Below, piece by piece: positions 40,939 to 49,800 of a stretch of DNA of 64,000 nt (position 1 is its first letter; every line of letters begins with the position of its first letter). The notes beneath the pieces were generated by a model, which saw nothing but the letters and a program-made list of their open reading frames with translations, was not told the DNA's origin and made no database searches. Location of the stretch: the NCBI GenBank assembly GCA_035420085.1, contig DAOLUH010000010.1, forward strand, positions 56,557-120,556, in the 5' to 3' direction. Position numbers and translations under genes: made by a program. The stretch comes from DSWT01 sp035420085 (GTDB lineage Bacteria > Chloroflexota > Anaerolineae > B4-G1 > SLSP01).

Positions 40939-42345
40939 CTGTTCCAGTCCTAGCTCGCGGTGCAAGAAGCGCACGGCGTCGGCCATCTGATCCTCCGGGA
41001 TGCAGAAGGAGACATTGTACTCCGTTGCGGCCTGCGCCACAGCGATGACGCGCGTCCCCAACTCACCCAACGCGGCGAAGGCGTGCGAGACAATGCCTTT
41101 CGAATTCCACCCCGGCACCCCGACGACAGAGATGGTCGCCACCTTTTCCTTAACGCCGAGCATAAACGCAGCGGCGTCAAGCTGGTCGAATTCGCTCTTC
41201 AGCACCCTGAGCGCGTGCGCCTGATCCTGTTCGCGCAGCACCAGGTTGAGCATGTGCTCGGAGAACGACTGCGAGAACATCGGCACATCCACGCCGGCGG
41301 CGCTGAGACATTGCAGGGCGCGCGCCGTCAATGCCAGGTTCCAGCTCGCCGCAAGCGGCGCGTCGTCGCGGCTGCCCACGGCGATCAACGTCAAACCGTC
41401 CGTGGAGATGATAGCGGGCAGGCGTTGCCGGTCAGCGCGCGGCGATTGGAGAACCAGCGTGCCGGGATGCTGCGGATGGAAGCTATTGCGCAGCCGCAGC
41501 GGGATGTTAGCCGCCACCACCGGCCCGACCGTTTTGGGATGCAGCACATCCGCGCCGTAGTACGCCAGATCCGCCGCCTCGCTGTAGGAGAGTTCCGGCA
41601 GGGTACGAGCCTGCGGCACGATGTTCGGGTCGGCGGTGAGGATGCCATCCACGTCGCTCCAAATCCACACCTCGTCAGCGTCCAGCCCCGCAGCGACAAT
41701 CGCCGCGGTGAAGTCGCTGCCGCCGCGGCCGAGCGTCGTCGTCACCCCCGCCTCCGTCGCGCCGATGTAGCCGGTGATGACGGGAATCACGCCGCGCTCC
41801 ACCAACGGTTTGACGCGCGCCTGCAACCGCGCCCGCGTTTGTGCCATCAACGGTTTGGCTGCGCCGAACGTGTCATCGGTGACGACAGCCTCGGTCGCGC
41901 TGACCGCTTCAGCGCGTAGATCGCGCTCGCGCAACGTCGCCGCGAGGATGTGCGACGAGAGCTGTTCCCCAAACGAGGCCACCGTATCCAACCCGCGCGC
42001 CGTCACCTCGCCGAGCACAGCGATGCTGCGATAAAGCCGCTCCAACTCGTGTAGACGGTCTTCGATGAAACCGCCGACTTCTAACCGCTCGCGGCTGCGC
42101 GTGAGCAAGGCGTCCACGACGCCCAGATGCCGCGTCAGCAACCCGGCCTTGATCTCGCGGTAGACCGTGTCGCGCCCTTCCGCTGCTGCGCGCGCCCCGG
42201 CGATCAAATGATTCGTCACGCCGCTCATCGCCGAGACCACCACGACCGGTTGATGCTCTACCTGCGCGACAATCTCCGTCACTGCCGCAAAGCGTTCCGC
42301 GCTCCCAACCGATGTGCCACCGAATTTGTGAATAATTAATGCCAT
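40924..42345 (-). CDS. lysC: Aspartate kinase
   Basis: This 473-residue monofunctional aspartate kinase catalyses the first step to lysine, threonine and methionine. The catalytic domain (about 1-300) opens with LIIHKFGGTSVGSAERF and has GGSDFTAAIVAAGLDADEV. Two ACT domains follow (about 320-465). They usually give feedback inhibition by lysine or threonine. GAGGAG lies 6 bases before the ATG. The last four residues and stop come from the ATGATTC element, so the C-terminus is not ancestral. It is downstream of the riboswitch-controlled transsulfuration gene on the same strand and may be in the same transcript. Confidence 0.95.
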   Translation of the reverse strand: MALIIHKFGGTSVGSAERFAAVTEIVAQVEHQPVVVVSAMSGVTNHLIAGARAAAEGRDTVYREIKAGLLTRHLGVVDALLTRSRERLEVGGFIEDRLHELERLYRSIAVLGEVTARGLDTVASFGEQLSSHILAATLRERDLRAEAVSATEAVVTDDTFGAAKPLMAQTRARLQARVKPLVERGVIPVITGYIGATEAGVTTTLGRGGSDFTAAIVAAGLDADEVWIWSDVDGILTADPNIVPQARTLPELSYSEAADLAYYGADVLHPKTVGPVVAANIPLRLRNSFHPQHPGTLVLQSPRADRQRLPAIISTDGLTLIAVGSRDDAPLAASWNLALTARALQCLSAAGVDVPMFSQSFSEHMLNLVLREQDQAHALRVLKSEFDQLDAAAFMLGVKEKVATISVVGVPGWNSKGIVSHAFAALGELGTRVIAVAQAATEYNVSFCIPEDQMADAVRFLHRELGLEQNHES

Positions 42346-42363
42346 AGATAGTCTCCTCTGCGA

Positions 42364-42430
42364 GTGGACGGTAGACAGTAGACGGTAGACGGGAAGCCCC
42401 CCTGTCTACAGTCTACCGTCTACCGTCTAC
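42364..42430. repeat. GTAGACGGT tandem inverted repeat
   Basis: GTGGACGGTAGACAGTAGAC and further units on the left face TCTACAGTCTACCGTCTACC on the right around GGGAAGCCCCCC. Read leftward, the element begins in the stop codon of the transsulfuration gene (TAG at 42427-42429) and ends just before the aspartate kinase ribosome-binding site. It could act as a partial terminator between the two genes. Confidence 0.85.
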
Positions 42431-43629
42431 TTTTCCAACGCCTGCGCCAAATCCGCGATGATGTCCTCCGCGTCTTCGATGCCCAGGGCATAGCGGACGA
42501 GGGTGTCGCCGACGCCGGAGGCGGCGCGTTCTGCCGGGTCGAGCGAGACGAAGAGCGCCTGCTGCTGGACGATGCCCTCCACCCCGCCCAACGTGGGGCC
42601 GATGTAGGGCAATTGCAGGCGATCCACGAAGCGGCTTGTCGTTTCTTTATCGCCCGCCACCTCGAAGCTGACCACGCCGCCGTAGCCCGTCATCAGCCGT
42701 TGCGCGATGGCGTGATCGGGATGGCTCGGCAGGCCGGGATAGTAGACGCGGGCGATGGCCGGGTGTTGTTCAAGGAACTGCGCCACGCGCAAGCCGTTCT
42801 CGTTCTGGCGGCGGACGCGCAAATCCAGCGTTTTGAGTCCACGCAGCAGCAGGTACGCATCGTGCGGGCTGCCGACGCCGCCGAGCAAGCCGCGCGTGTC
42901 CTCGATCTTCGAGAGCAGCCGGTGCGCGCCGATGACAACGCCCGCGAGCACGTCATTGTGCCCGCCCAGATACTTCGTCGCGCTGTGGATCACCAGGTCA
43001 ATGCCAAGCGCCAACGGCTGCATATTGACCGGCGTGGCGAAGGTGCTATCCACGGCGGTAGTGATCCCGCGCGCTCGCGCAAACTCGGCTACCCGCGACA
43101 GGTCGGCGACGCGCAGGTAGGGGTTGGTCGGCGTCTCGGTGAAAATCAGGCGCGTGGTGGGCCGCGCGGCGGCGACCAGCGCATCCAGGTCATCCACGGG
43201 CACCAGCGTTGTTTCGACGCCCCAACGCGGCAGGAACTTCTCGGCAAACTCGCGCGTGCGGCGGTAGCAGTCGGCGACGACAATAGCGTGGTCGCCGCTG
43301 CCGAGCAAGGCGAAGAAGACAGTCGTGATCGCGTTCATCCCGCTGCCAAAGAGCACAGCCCGCTCGCCGCCCTCCAGCGCCGCCAGCTTGCGCTCCACCG
43401 CCAGTTGCGTGGGATTGCTGTAACGTCCATACTCGTCGCGCACGGGCAAATCGCCCCCGGCCTCCCGCGCCGCCTTGCGCGCGGCCTTGCGTTCCATAAA
43501 ATCCAGCACCGCCGCCGTATCCTCGAAGGTATACGTCGAAGTCTGATAGATCGGCGTCGTCAGCGCCCCAAACGGCTTGCGCCGCTCCTCCCCCTCGTGA
43601 ACAGCTTGTGTTGCGATAGCTTGTGACAT
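42427..43629 (-). CDS. Cystathionine gamma-synthase-like transsulfuration enzyme
   Basis: This 400-residue PLP enzyme belongs to the Cys/Met metabolism family. The PLP lysine is in HSATKYLGGHND. Other family motifs are EYGRYSNPTQLAVERKLAAL, ERAVLFGSGMNAI, ETPTNPYLRVADL and VYYPGLPSHPDHAIAQR. It could be cystathionine gamma-synthase or an O-acylhomoserine sulfhydrylase; the choice cannot be made from motifs. Control by a SAM-I riboswitch supports methionine synthesis. ATG 43629 has AAAGGAG 7 bases upstream, so a start 15 bases earlier is less likely. An insertion of about 20 charged residues (about 40-65) lies near the N-terminus. Confidence 0.88.
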   Translation of the reverse strand: MSQAIATQAVHEGEERRKPFGALTTPIYQTSTYTFEDTAAVLDFMERKAARKAAREAGGDLPVRDEYGRYSNPTQLAVERKLAALEGGERAVLFGSGMNAITTVFFALLGSGDHAIVVADCYRRTREFAEKFLPRWGVETTLVPVDDLDALVAAARPTTRLIFTETPTNPYLRVADLSRVAEFARARGITTAVDSTFATPVNMQPLALGIDLVIHSATKYLGGHNDVLAGVVIGAHRLLSKIEDTRGLLGGVGSPHDAYLLLRGLKTLDLRVRRQNENGLRVAQFLEQHPAIARVYYPGLPSHPDHAIAQRLMTGYGGVVSFEVAGDKETTSRFVDRLQLPYIGPTLGGVEGIVQQQALFVSLDPAERAASGVGDTLVRYALGIEDAEDIIADLAQALEK

Positions 43630-43677
43630 CGAATCTCCTTTCACAGTAGTAACTGTTCAGCTTGGTTCTAGTGCAGT

Positions 43678-43960
43678 CGTCACCCTGAGCGGAGTGAAAC
43701 GGAGTCGAAGGGTCTTAGCGTTGCAAGGGCAGAGATTCCTCCCTTCGACAAGCTCAGGGCAAGCACCTTCGACAAGCTCAGGGCAAGCTACTTCGCTCCA
43801 TTCGTTGCACTCGTTCCGCTCCGTTCGGAGACCTGTCCTGAGCTTGCCGAAGGATGACGGCTGAATAGTTACTCACAGTAATTGGTAATCGGTAACTGGC
43901 AACTGGTAATCGGTAACTGATTACTGATTACCAATCCCTGATGACCGATTATCAATCCCC
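43678..43960. repeat. Two repeat blocks in the riboswitch-to-gene leader
   Basis: The 395 bases between riboswitch and start codon hold no gene. Block 1 (about 43678-43860) has two direct copies of CTTCGACAAGCTCAGGGCAA and the complementary CCTGAGCTTGCCGAAGGATG. Block 2 (about 43875-43960) has GGTAATCGGTAACTGGCAAC with complementary GATTACTGATTACCAATC units. Both lie downstream of the terminator, so they are transcribed only when the riboswitch permits read-through. Confidence 0.8.
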
Positions 43961-43967
43961 AGCCAAC

Positions 43968-44009
43968 AAAAAAGCCTCCTCAGCAGGCATCCTGGCTGAA
44001 GAGGCTTTT
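43968..44009 (-). terminator. Riboswitch-controlled intrinsic terminator
   Basis: Read leftward, AAAAGCCTCTTCAGCCAGG pairs with the following CTGCTGAGGAGGCTTTTTT, a stem with a U run. It directly follows the SAM-I aptamer, as in S-box leaders. Confidence 0.88.
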
Positions 44010-44024
44010 AGCAGCATCATTCTA

Positions 44025-44135
44025 CTGTTCTCATCTTCCAGAACCCTCTAAGGGTCTGCCGGAATTGGCACCATAGTTTGACCTTGGTTGCCGAGGCTTC
44101 ACAGGGCCGGTCCCTCCGCCTCTCTGGATAAGAGT
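44025..44135 (-). promoter_or_regulatory. SAM-I (S-box) riboswitch aptamer
   Basis: Read leftward the RNA contains CTCTTATCCAGAGAGGCGGA, GGACCGGCCCTGTGAAGCC, CTCGGCAACC and GGTGCCAATTCCGGCAGA, then GATGAGAAC closing the P1 stem. These are the conserved blocks of the SAM-I aptamer: kink-turn, GCAACC pseudoknot partner and the GGUGCCAAUUCC internal loop. Binding of SAM should favour the terminator and switch off the transsulfuration gene. Confidence 0.95.
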
Positions 44136-44167
44136 TTGCTCTTTAACTTAACGTGCAATTGGGCGCG

Positions 44168-44195
44168 ATTGTAGCATAAGCAGCAAAAGTGTCAA
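44168..44195 (-). promoter_or_regulatory. Promoter of the SAM riboswitch transcript, overlapping a stop codon
   Basis: Minus-strand TTGACA (complement of 44190-44195), a 16-base spacer and TGCTACAAT (-10 at 44168-44173) give a near-perfect promoter. Its -35 contains the TGA stop (44192-44194) of the upstream GH74 gene. Confidence 0.75.
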
Positions 44196-47050
44196 CCCTG
44201 GAAATTCCTCAGCACGAGCGGTAGGTAGATGCGATATTTATCCACAGTGATGACAACTTCATCCGCGTCGCTCAATCCGCCCGTATCGGTGACGGTGAGC
44301 GTAAAGGTCAGCACGGTGGAAGCCTGCGACGCAACGAAGGTAGTGCGGCTGAGTTCGGGTGTGAAAGTAACCGCAGGGCCGCCAATTTGCCGCCAGCGAT
44401 AGGCCAACGCGCCGCCTTCCGGGTCAAAGGAGGCGCTGCCGTCCAACGTGACGTGAGCACGCGGCGCGACCTTCTGATCTGGCCCGGCGTTCGCAGTTGG
44501 CGCTTGATTGACCCACGTAAACGTCGCCGTCAGCACTGTGTTCGCATAAATTTCGACCCGCGTAGGATTCTCTAGCAGCGTTGCGCCGCTCCAGCCATCG
44601 AACTGCCAGCCGGGAGCAGGCGTGGCGATCAACTCGACAACATCGCCAGCGTAGTACGCGGTCAGGTCAGGGATGCACGTCACGGTTCCCTGGCCCACGA
44701 TGTTGATGGTCAACGTATAGGTGGGCGGCGGACTCGCCTGCGGATCGCCGTAGATGACGCCGCGCCCGTTGGTGCTGACGTACACCCGCCCGTAGATGCG
44801 CGGGTCGCCGGTGATAGCAGCGCCCGTCCAGGCGTATTGGTGCTGGTCATCGTTGATGCGCACCCAGCTCGCGCCCATGTCGGTAGAACGATAGATGCCG
44901 CGCACGCCAGCCACCTGCCCGCTGATGTAGATCGCCATGTAATCCGCGCCGGGCGCAGGCGCGCCGAAACCGACCACGTCGGCTTTTTCCACGTTCGCCA
45001 GCCTGGTGAAGCTGTCGCCGCCGTTGGTGGAATGCCACAGCCCGTAAACGGTGTCGTCGTTGCCACCCGCCAACCAGATGTCACCTTCGATGCCGGGGAC
45101 GGCCTTGAATTTCGCCGTGGCTGTGGGCGGCCAGCCAGCATTGACGACAGCGACAAAGGTTGCGCCGCCGTCTGCGCTGCGGTAGAAGCTGCCGCCAGCG
45201 TAAGCGTAGAAGGTGTCGGGATTGACGCGGTCAGATTCAACCGTCGCGCCCGCCGGTACGCCAGCGCTGGGAATCCAGCTATTGCCGTTGTTGAGCGAGT
45301 AAACTACCGTTGGACCAGGCGACCAGACGATGGCGCTGCCATCTGCCGCCACCGCAACGTTGCCGCCCCGATTGAGGCCCACGGGTTCAGTGACCGCCGC
45401 CGTCCAGGTGAAACCGCCATCCACAGAGTAGCTGAGGTTCTTGATGTCATCGCCGTCGCCCACGCGCACGACGAACTTCGGGTCAAGTTCAGCGTAGTCC
45501 AAACCGGTGCCGGAGGCAAAGACAGGATTCGTGGTCATGCCGGGGGGTACGACGGTCAGGTCGTCATGACGGAAGCCGCCAATATCGCCCAGGGCGCTGA
45601 TAAGGCGCGTAGCCCCAGTCGGCGGGCTGATGAGATCAAGCGCAGCCGTTTCCTCAAGCCCCTGCGCCTTGACAGTGATGGTGACAAGCTCATCCGCATC
45701 CCAGTCGGTGAGATTGTCGCTGCCATAAATCGTCGCGCCGGTGACATACAGCATCCGGTCGGGGTTGAAGGGGTCAATCTCGAGGTCGCCGATCATCCAA
45801 CCCAGTTTGGGCGACAGTTCCGGAAAGTTATCATACATGCCGCGTCCCCAATTGAGCCAGGGCGCGCCCGAAATGTCCTGAACGTAGTGATTGGTGCGCG
45901 GTGGGGGCCAACCGACCCATCGAATCTCCCAAATCCACTTCCACGTGGCGCCGCCATCTGTGCTGCGGAAAATAATGTCGTCGGGCCACCAGGATTCCTG
46001 CGTGGAGACCATCACGACATCCGGGTCAGACGCATCCACTGTGAGACCGCCATAACCATACGGCTCTCCTCCCCCAGGAGGCGGCGGGGTGATATTGGTC
46101 CAGACGCCAGTGCCCGTATTGTATTTCCAGACTGCACCCGCGTTGCCGCCATAGGGTCCGCAATTGTCGCTGTAGGTGATGTAGAGCACGCCGTTGGAAG
46201 CCAGCACGCCGTGATAGGGCAGGTAGCCTTGCTGCGGCTGGCCGGGAACCGGCTCCCAGGTTTGGCCGCCATCGGCGCTGCGATACAGAGCAGTCTCGGT
46301 ATCCGCCACACCCACGTAGATATTCGGCGTGGGCATGGTGGCGGTGCCGCTTTCGGCATCGAAGATAACCCACACCACGCCGATCAGGTCGCCTTCGTAT
46401 TCGCCTGTGCCCGGCGCGTAATTGCCAACCGCCGTGAAGCTGTTCACCTTCGCCCAGGTCGCGCCATAGTCTGTGCTGCGCCACAAGCCGTTGCCGCTGC
46501 GCGTACCCAGATAGAGGATGTTGTTGCTGTTGGGATCAATCGCCAGACGTTCGCCCATCGCGCGACCAGGCATGTTGCCGCCGCCTTTGAACGGCAGTTC
46601 GCTGATCTCCCAGGTCGCGCCGCGGTCGGCGGAACGCAAAATTGCGGCGTTGCCGGGATCCCAACCGTTGGTATAAGTTCCGGCAAAGGCGTACACTCGA
46701 TCCGGGTCTACTGGATCGGTTGCCAGGCTGTCAATGCCGGTCCAACCCCACTGATCCCAGCCGATCCAGTCCAGCAGCGGAATCCAGCGGTTGGTCGCGG
46801 TATCCAACCGGTAGGCCCCGCCGATGTCGGTGCGGGCGTAGACCAGCCCCGGCTCGGTGGTGTTGAAAATAATCCCCGGCACAAAACCGCCGCCTACAAT
46901 CTCCACGTTCTTCCAGGTATAAGGCTCTGGCGGTGCGGCAAGTGACTGGGCCTGTACGCTGACGCTGCCCGCTGGCGACCGCCCGACGCTGAGCAACGTC
47001 AGCGCAACGCCAAAGATCAACACAACTCTGACCAACTTACTTGTCTGCAT
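44192..47050 (-). CDS. Secreted GH74-type xyloglucanase with InlB-like and PKD domains
   Basis: This protein of about 952 residues has a signal peptide (about 1-36) and a double seven-bladed GH74 propeller (about 44-775). An InlB-like beta domain (about 780-850, TYTLTINIVGQGTVTC), a PKD-like domain (about 853-940, NQAPTANAGPDQKVAP) and the tail YRIYLPLVLRNFQG follow. The GH74 signature WKNVEIVGGGFVPGIIFN is clear. Paired catalytic aspartates are D75 (YARTDIGGAYR) and D489 (ALGDIGGFRHD), the places expected for GH74. It should cut xyloglucan or a related glucan outside the cell. ATG 47050 follows GGGAGGT. Confidence 0.9.
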   Translation of the reverse strand: MQTSKLVRVVLIFGVALTLLSVGRSPAGSVSVQAQSLAAPPEPYTWKNVEIVGGGFVPGIIFNTTEPGLVYARTDIGGAYRLDTATNRWIPLLDWIGWDQWGWTGIDSLATDPVDPDRVYAFAGTYTNGWDPGNAAILRSADRGATWEISELPFKGGGNMPGRAMGERLAIDPNSNNILYLGTRSGNGLWRSTDYGATWAKVNSFTAVGNYAPGTGEYEGDLIGVVWVIFDAESGTATMPTPNIYVGVADTETALYRSADGGQTWEPVPGQPQQGYLPYHGVLASNGVLYITYSDNCGPYGGNAGAVWKYNTGTGVWTNITPPPPGGGEPYGYGGLTVDASDPDVVMVSTQESWWPDDIIFRSTDGGATWKWIWEIRWVGWPPPRTNHYVQDISGAPWLNWGRGMYDNFPELSPKLGWMIGDLEIDPFNPDRMLYVTGATIYGSDNLTDWDADELVTITVKAQGLEETAALDLISPPTGATRLISALGDIGGFRHDDLTVVPPGMTTNPVFASGTGLDYAELDPKFVVRVGDGDDIKNLSYSVDGGFTWTAAVTEPVGLNRGGNVAVAADGSAIVWSPGPTVVYSLNNGNSWIPSAGVPAGATVESDRVNPDTFYAYAGGSFYRSADGGATFVAVVNAGWPPTATAKFKAVPGIEGDIWLAGGNDDTVYGLWHSTNGGDSFTRLANVEKADVVGFGAPAPGADYMAIYISGQVAGVRGIYRSTDMGASWVRINDDQHQYAWTGAAITGDPRIYGRVYVSTNGRGVIYGDPQASPPPTYTLTINIVGQGTVTCIPDLTAYYAGDVVELIATPAPGWQFDGWSGATLLENPTRVEIYANTVLTATFTWVNQAPTANAGPDQKVAPRAHVTLDGSASFDPEGGALAYRWRQIGGPAVTFTPELSRTTFVASQASTVLTFTLTVTDTGGLSDADEVVITVDKYRIYLPLVLRNFQG

Positions 47051-47131
47051 ATCCTGACCTCCCTTCCACAAACTGAGCAGAGATTAAAACTAAAGTAAGT
47101 TTCGCTTTTCCCGACGCCAAACCATACAAAA

Positions 47132-47160
47132 ATGATATAAGGAAATTTATATCACGTCAA
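47132..47160 (-). promoter_or_regulatory. GH74 promoter with an operator-like palindrome in the spacer
   Basis: Minus-strand TTGACG (complement of 47155-47160), a 17-base spacer and TATCAT (complement of 47132-47137). The inverted repeat GATATAA-GGAAAT-TTATATC (47134-47153) fills the spacer and overlaps the -10, a typical repressor-site placement. Confidence 0.55.
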
Positions 47161-47177
47161 GGGTGACTTTATAAATC

Positions 47178-47206
47178 TTGACAAATCTAACCTTCATCCA
47201 TACAAT
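47178..47206 (+). promoter_or_regulatory. Consensus promoter for the methyltransferase/fdrA operon
   Basis: TTGACA (47178-47183), a 17-base spacer and TACAAT (47201-47206) precede the ATG at 47298 by about 90 bases. It is divergent from the GH74 promoter, with -35 boxes only 17 bases apart. Confidence 0.7.
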
Positions 47207-47297
47207 GAAGTCACTTCTCCTGCGAAAATCGTCCGTAGTCATCAGTCGTATAATCGTTTTTGTGCCTGATTAAGGTGCGCAAGCACGCAGTTGGAAC

Positions 47298-47873
47298 ATG
47301 GCGACAAAAATTATCCTTTGCCTCACCCTGGGCGCTGAAACGCTGGCGCTGCTGGCCAGCCTCTTCAGCGCGCTTTTCCCAAAGCGACAATTATGGCCGC
47401 CGTCGCATCGCCGCGCGTGGCAAGCCTACGTGATGTGGGCGCTCTTCATCGCTTCGGGCGCCGGCGTCATCGCGCTTGGGCTGATGGATTGGGATGCCAA
47501 TCCGTTAGCGCCCTGGCTGCAATGGGCGGTCGGCGCGCCGCTCTGGGTCGGCGGCGGCGGACTGGCGCTATGGGCGACGCAGGGACTCGGTCTCGCCCCC
47601 ACCCTCGGCGACGCGCAAGGATTGACGCAACGTGGGCCGTATCGCTTTTCGCGGAACCCGCAGTATGTCGGCTACAGCGTCTCACTCATCGGTTGGGCTA
47701 TGATGACCAGCTCGACGTTGACTTTTGTGGCAGCGGCAGTGGGCATTGGCGCATTCATCGTCGCGCCGTTTGCCGAGGAACCGTGGCTGTTGAAACAATA
47801 CGGCTCAACTTACGAAGCCTATATGCGCGCCGTGCCCCGCTTTGTAGGGATGGGAAACCCGCGCAAGCAATAA
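47298..47873 (+). CDS. Isoprenylcysteine/phospholipid methyltransferase-like membrane protein
   Basis: This 191-residue membrane protein has about five helices and belongs to the ICMT/PEMT-like group. The C-terminal SAM-binding pattern is RGPYRFSRNPQYVGYSVSLI and EEPWLLKQYGSTYEAYMRAV. Such proteins methylate lipids or small thiol or carboxyl groups at the membrane; the substrate here is unknown. It is first behind a consensus promoter and lies 21 bases before fdrA. No classical ribosome-binding site is visible; GCACGCAG lies near the start. Confidence 0.8.
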   Translation: MATKIILCLTLGAETLALLASLFSALFPKRQLWPPSHRRAWQAYVMWALFIASGAGVIALGLMDWDANPLAPWLQWAVGAPLWVGGGGLALWATQGLGLAPTLGDAQGLTQRGPYRFSRNPQYVGYSVSLIGWAMMTSSTLTFVAAAVGIGAFIVAPFAEEPWLLKQYGSTYEAYMRAVPRFVGMGNPRKQ

Positions 47874-47894
47874 CACCAATCGGAGGCCATATCC

Positions 47895-49454
47895 ATGATC
47901 CAAACTATTGTCAAAAGCGGTGAATACTATGATTCCGTCACCTTACTACAAGTAGCGCAAGGACTCTCAAAGTTAACTGGTGTGGAAGATGCCGCCGTCG
48001 TGATGGGAACGCCCGCCAACAAAGGCATTCTCAAAGACGCCGGGCTGCTCACACCGGAGGCGGAAGCGGCCTTCGCCGACGATCTCATCATTGCGGTGCG
48101 GGCAGTGGACGGAGCCGCCGTGGATGTAGCCGCGCGCGTCAACGAATTGCTTGCGGCGTTGCGCGCGCCCAAATCCGACGGGAGCGCAGCGCCGCAGCCC
48201 AAGACGCTCGTCGCCGCAGCGCAACAGCTCGCTGGCGCGAATATCGCCCTGGTCTCCGTCGCCGGGCGATACGCGGCCGGCGTCGCCCGCGAGGCGCTCG
48301 ACCGAGGGCTGCACGTCTTCCTCTTCAGCGACAACGTCAGCGTGGAGGACGAAATCACGCTGAAGACGCTAGGGCGCGAGAAGGGGCTGCTGGTGATGGG
48401 GCCAGACGCCGGGACCGCGATCATCAACGGTGTGGCGCTCGGCTTCGCGGATGCCGTCATGCCTGGGCCGGTGGGCGTCGTCGCAGCGGCCGGAACCGGA
48501 TTGCAAGCCGTCACCAGCTACCTCACGCGAATGGGCGTCGGCATCACACAAGGCATCGGCGTGGGTGGGCGCGATCTGTCGGAGGCTGTCGGCGGCATCA
48601 TGATGCTCGAAGGGTTGAAGGCGCTCCAGGCCGATCCGGCAACCGAGGCGCTGCTGCTGGTCTCCAAGCCGCCCGCGCCGGCCGTCGCCGAGAAAGTGCT
48701 CAAGCAACTGCAAGCCAGCGACAAACCCGCCGTCGTGTGCTTCCTGGGCGGTAAGCCCAAGGCCATCCGCGAGGCCGGCGGCATCCCGGCAGAAACGCTC
48801 GAAGAAGCCGCGCACCTTGCCGCCGCCGTCGCGCAGGGCGAATCGCCGGAAGCGGCGCTGCAACATCTGCACGCGCAGCACCAGGAGCTGAAAAAGCTGG
48901 CGAAAAAGCTCGTCGGGCGCTTGCAAATGAAGCAGAACTATTTCCGGGGGTTATTCAGCGGCGGCACGTTCTGTTACGAGAGCCAGCTTATCCTCAATGC
49001 TATGCTCAACAAAGGCGCCGTGCTCTCCAATGCGCCGGTGAAGAAGAAACACAAGTTAGAGGACGCAAACACAAGCGTCGGCCACACCGCCGTTGACCTG
49101 GGCGAGGACGAGTTCACCGTCGGGCGGCTACACCCGATGCTCGATCCCACCCTGCGCAACCGTCGCCTCCTCCACGAGGCGCGCGACCCGGAGACGGCCA
49201 TCATCTTCCTGGATATCGTGCTCGGCTATGGCGTCCATCCCGACCCGGCCGGCGCCGCCGTCGAAGCCATCCGCGAAGCGCAGACGCAGCTTGCCGAAGA
49301 AGGCCGCGAGGTGCTGTTCATCGCGTCGGTGTGCGGCACAGAAGGCGATCCGCAGAACGTCAGCGCGCAAGAAGCCAAACTGCGCGAGGCCGGCGTGATC
49401 GTGCTCGAATCCAATGCAGCCGCAACACGGTTAGCCGGGTATATCTTAAGTTAA
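47895..49454 (+). CDS. fdrA: FdrA/AllF-like acyl-CoA synthetase-fold protein
   Basis: This 519-residue protein belongs to the FdrA family (succinyl-CoA-synthetase-like folds). It shows GVEDAAVVMGTPANKGIL near the N-terminus, VFLFSDNVSVEDEITLK, LVMGPDAGTAIINGV, GVGGRDLSEAVGGIMM and the C-terminal IFLDIVLGYGVHPDPAG. In E. coli FdrA (AllF) acts with the DUF1116 protein AllG and the DUF2877 protein AllH as oxamate transcarbamylase in anaerobic allantoin use. A DUF1116 gene follows here after two inserted genes. No AllH homologue is visible in the window. Substrate assignment is therefore open. Confidence 0.85.
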   Translation: MIQTIVKSGEYYDSVTLLQVAQGLSKLTGVEDAAVVMGTPANKGILKDAGLLTPEAEAAFADDLIIAVRAVDGAAVDVAARVNELLAALRAPKSDGSAAPQPKTLVAAAQQLAGANIALVSVAGRYAAGVAREALDRGLHVFLFSDNVSVEDEITLKTLGREKGLLVMGPDAGTAIINGVALGFADAVMPGPVGVVAAAGTGLQAVTSYLTRMGVGITQGIGVGGRDLSEAVGGIMMLEGLKALQADPATEALLLVSKPPAPAVAEKVLKQLQASDKPAVVCFLGGKPKAIREAGGIPAETLEEAAHLAAAVAQGESPEAALQHLHAQHQELKKLAKKLVGRLQMKQNYFRGLFSGGTFCYESQLILNAMLNKGAVLSNAPVKKKHKLEDANTSVGHTAVDLGEDEFTVGRLHPMLDPTLRNRRLLHEARDPETAIIFLDIVLGYGVHPDPAGAAVEAIREAQTQLAEEGREVLFIASVCGTEGDPQNVSAQEAKLREAGVIVLESNAAATRLAGYILS

Positions 49455-49464
49455 GGGAATTGCT

Positions 49465-49800
49465 ATGTTGGACAATATCCCGGCCAAAACAGAATCAGGC
49501 ATCAGTCTTGCACCTCGCTATCTCGACATCATCCAAAAAATTGTCGCGCAGATTCTCGGTGATACTTCATGCATCGTGTACCTTTTCGGCTCGCGCGCCA
49601 GAGGGACGCACACGCCAACCTCAGATGTAGACATCGCCGTTGCGTCGCCGGAAGATGTCGGCGGCAAGCTCAGTATTTTGCGCGAGGCGCTGGAAGTATC
49701 AACGATTCCATTTTTTGTGGATGTGGTGGATTTGGGCCAAACTACAATGACATTCCTGAAACAAGTGGAAAATGAAGGTGTCGTGATATGGAGAAATTGA
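49465..49800 (+). CDS. MntA-like nucleotidyltransferase antitoxin
   Basis: This 111-residue minimal nucleotidyltransferase has the full GSX10DXD motif: G42-S43, then D54-V-D56 (FGSRARGTHTPTSDVDIAV), with D86 as the likely third carboxylate. MntA-type antitoxins silence their HEPN partner by adding AMP to a tyrosine. The gene overlaps the HEPN gene by 13 bases. It lies 10 bases after fdrA, inside what should be the fdrA/DUF1116 transcript. Confidence 0.88.
   Translation: MLDNIPAKTESGISLAPRYLDIIQKIVAQILGDTSCIVYLFGSRARGTHTPTSDVDIAVASPEDVGGKLSILREALEVSTIPFFVDVVDLGQTTMTFLKQVENEGVVIWRN

Noticed and set aside
44837..46945. A 702-codon open frame antisense to the GH74 gene
   Set aside because: It is the mirror of a well-supported coding gene with high GC third positions, and its product has no recognisable domain.
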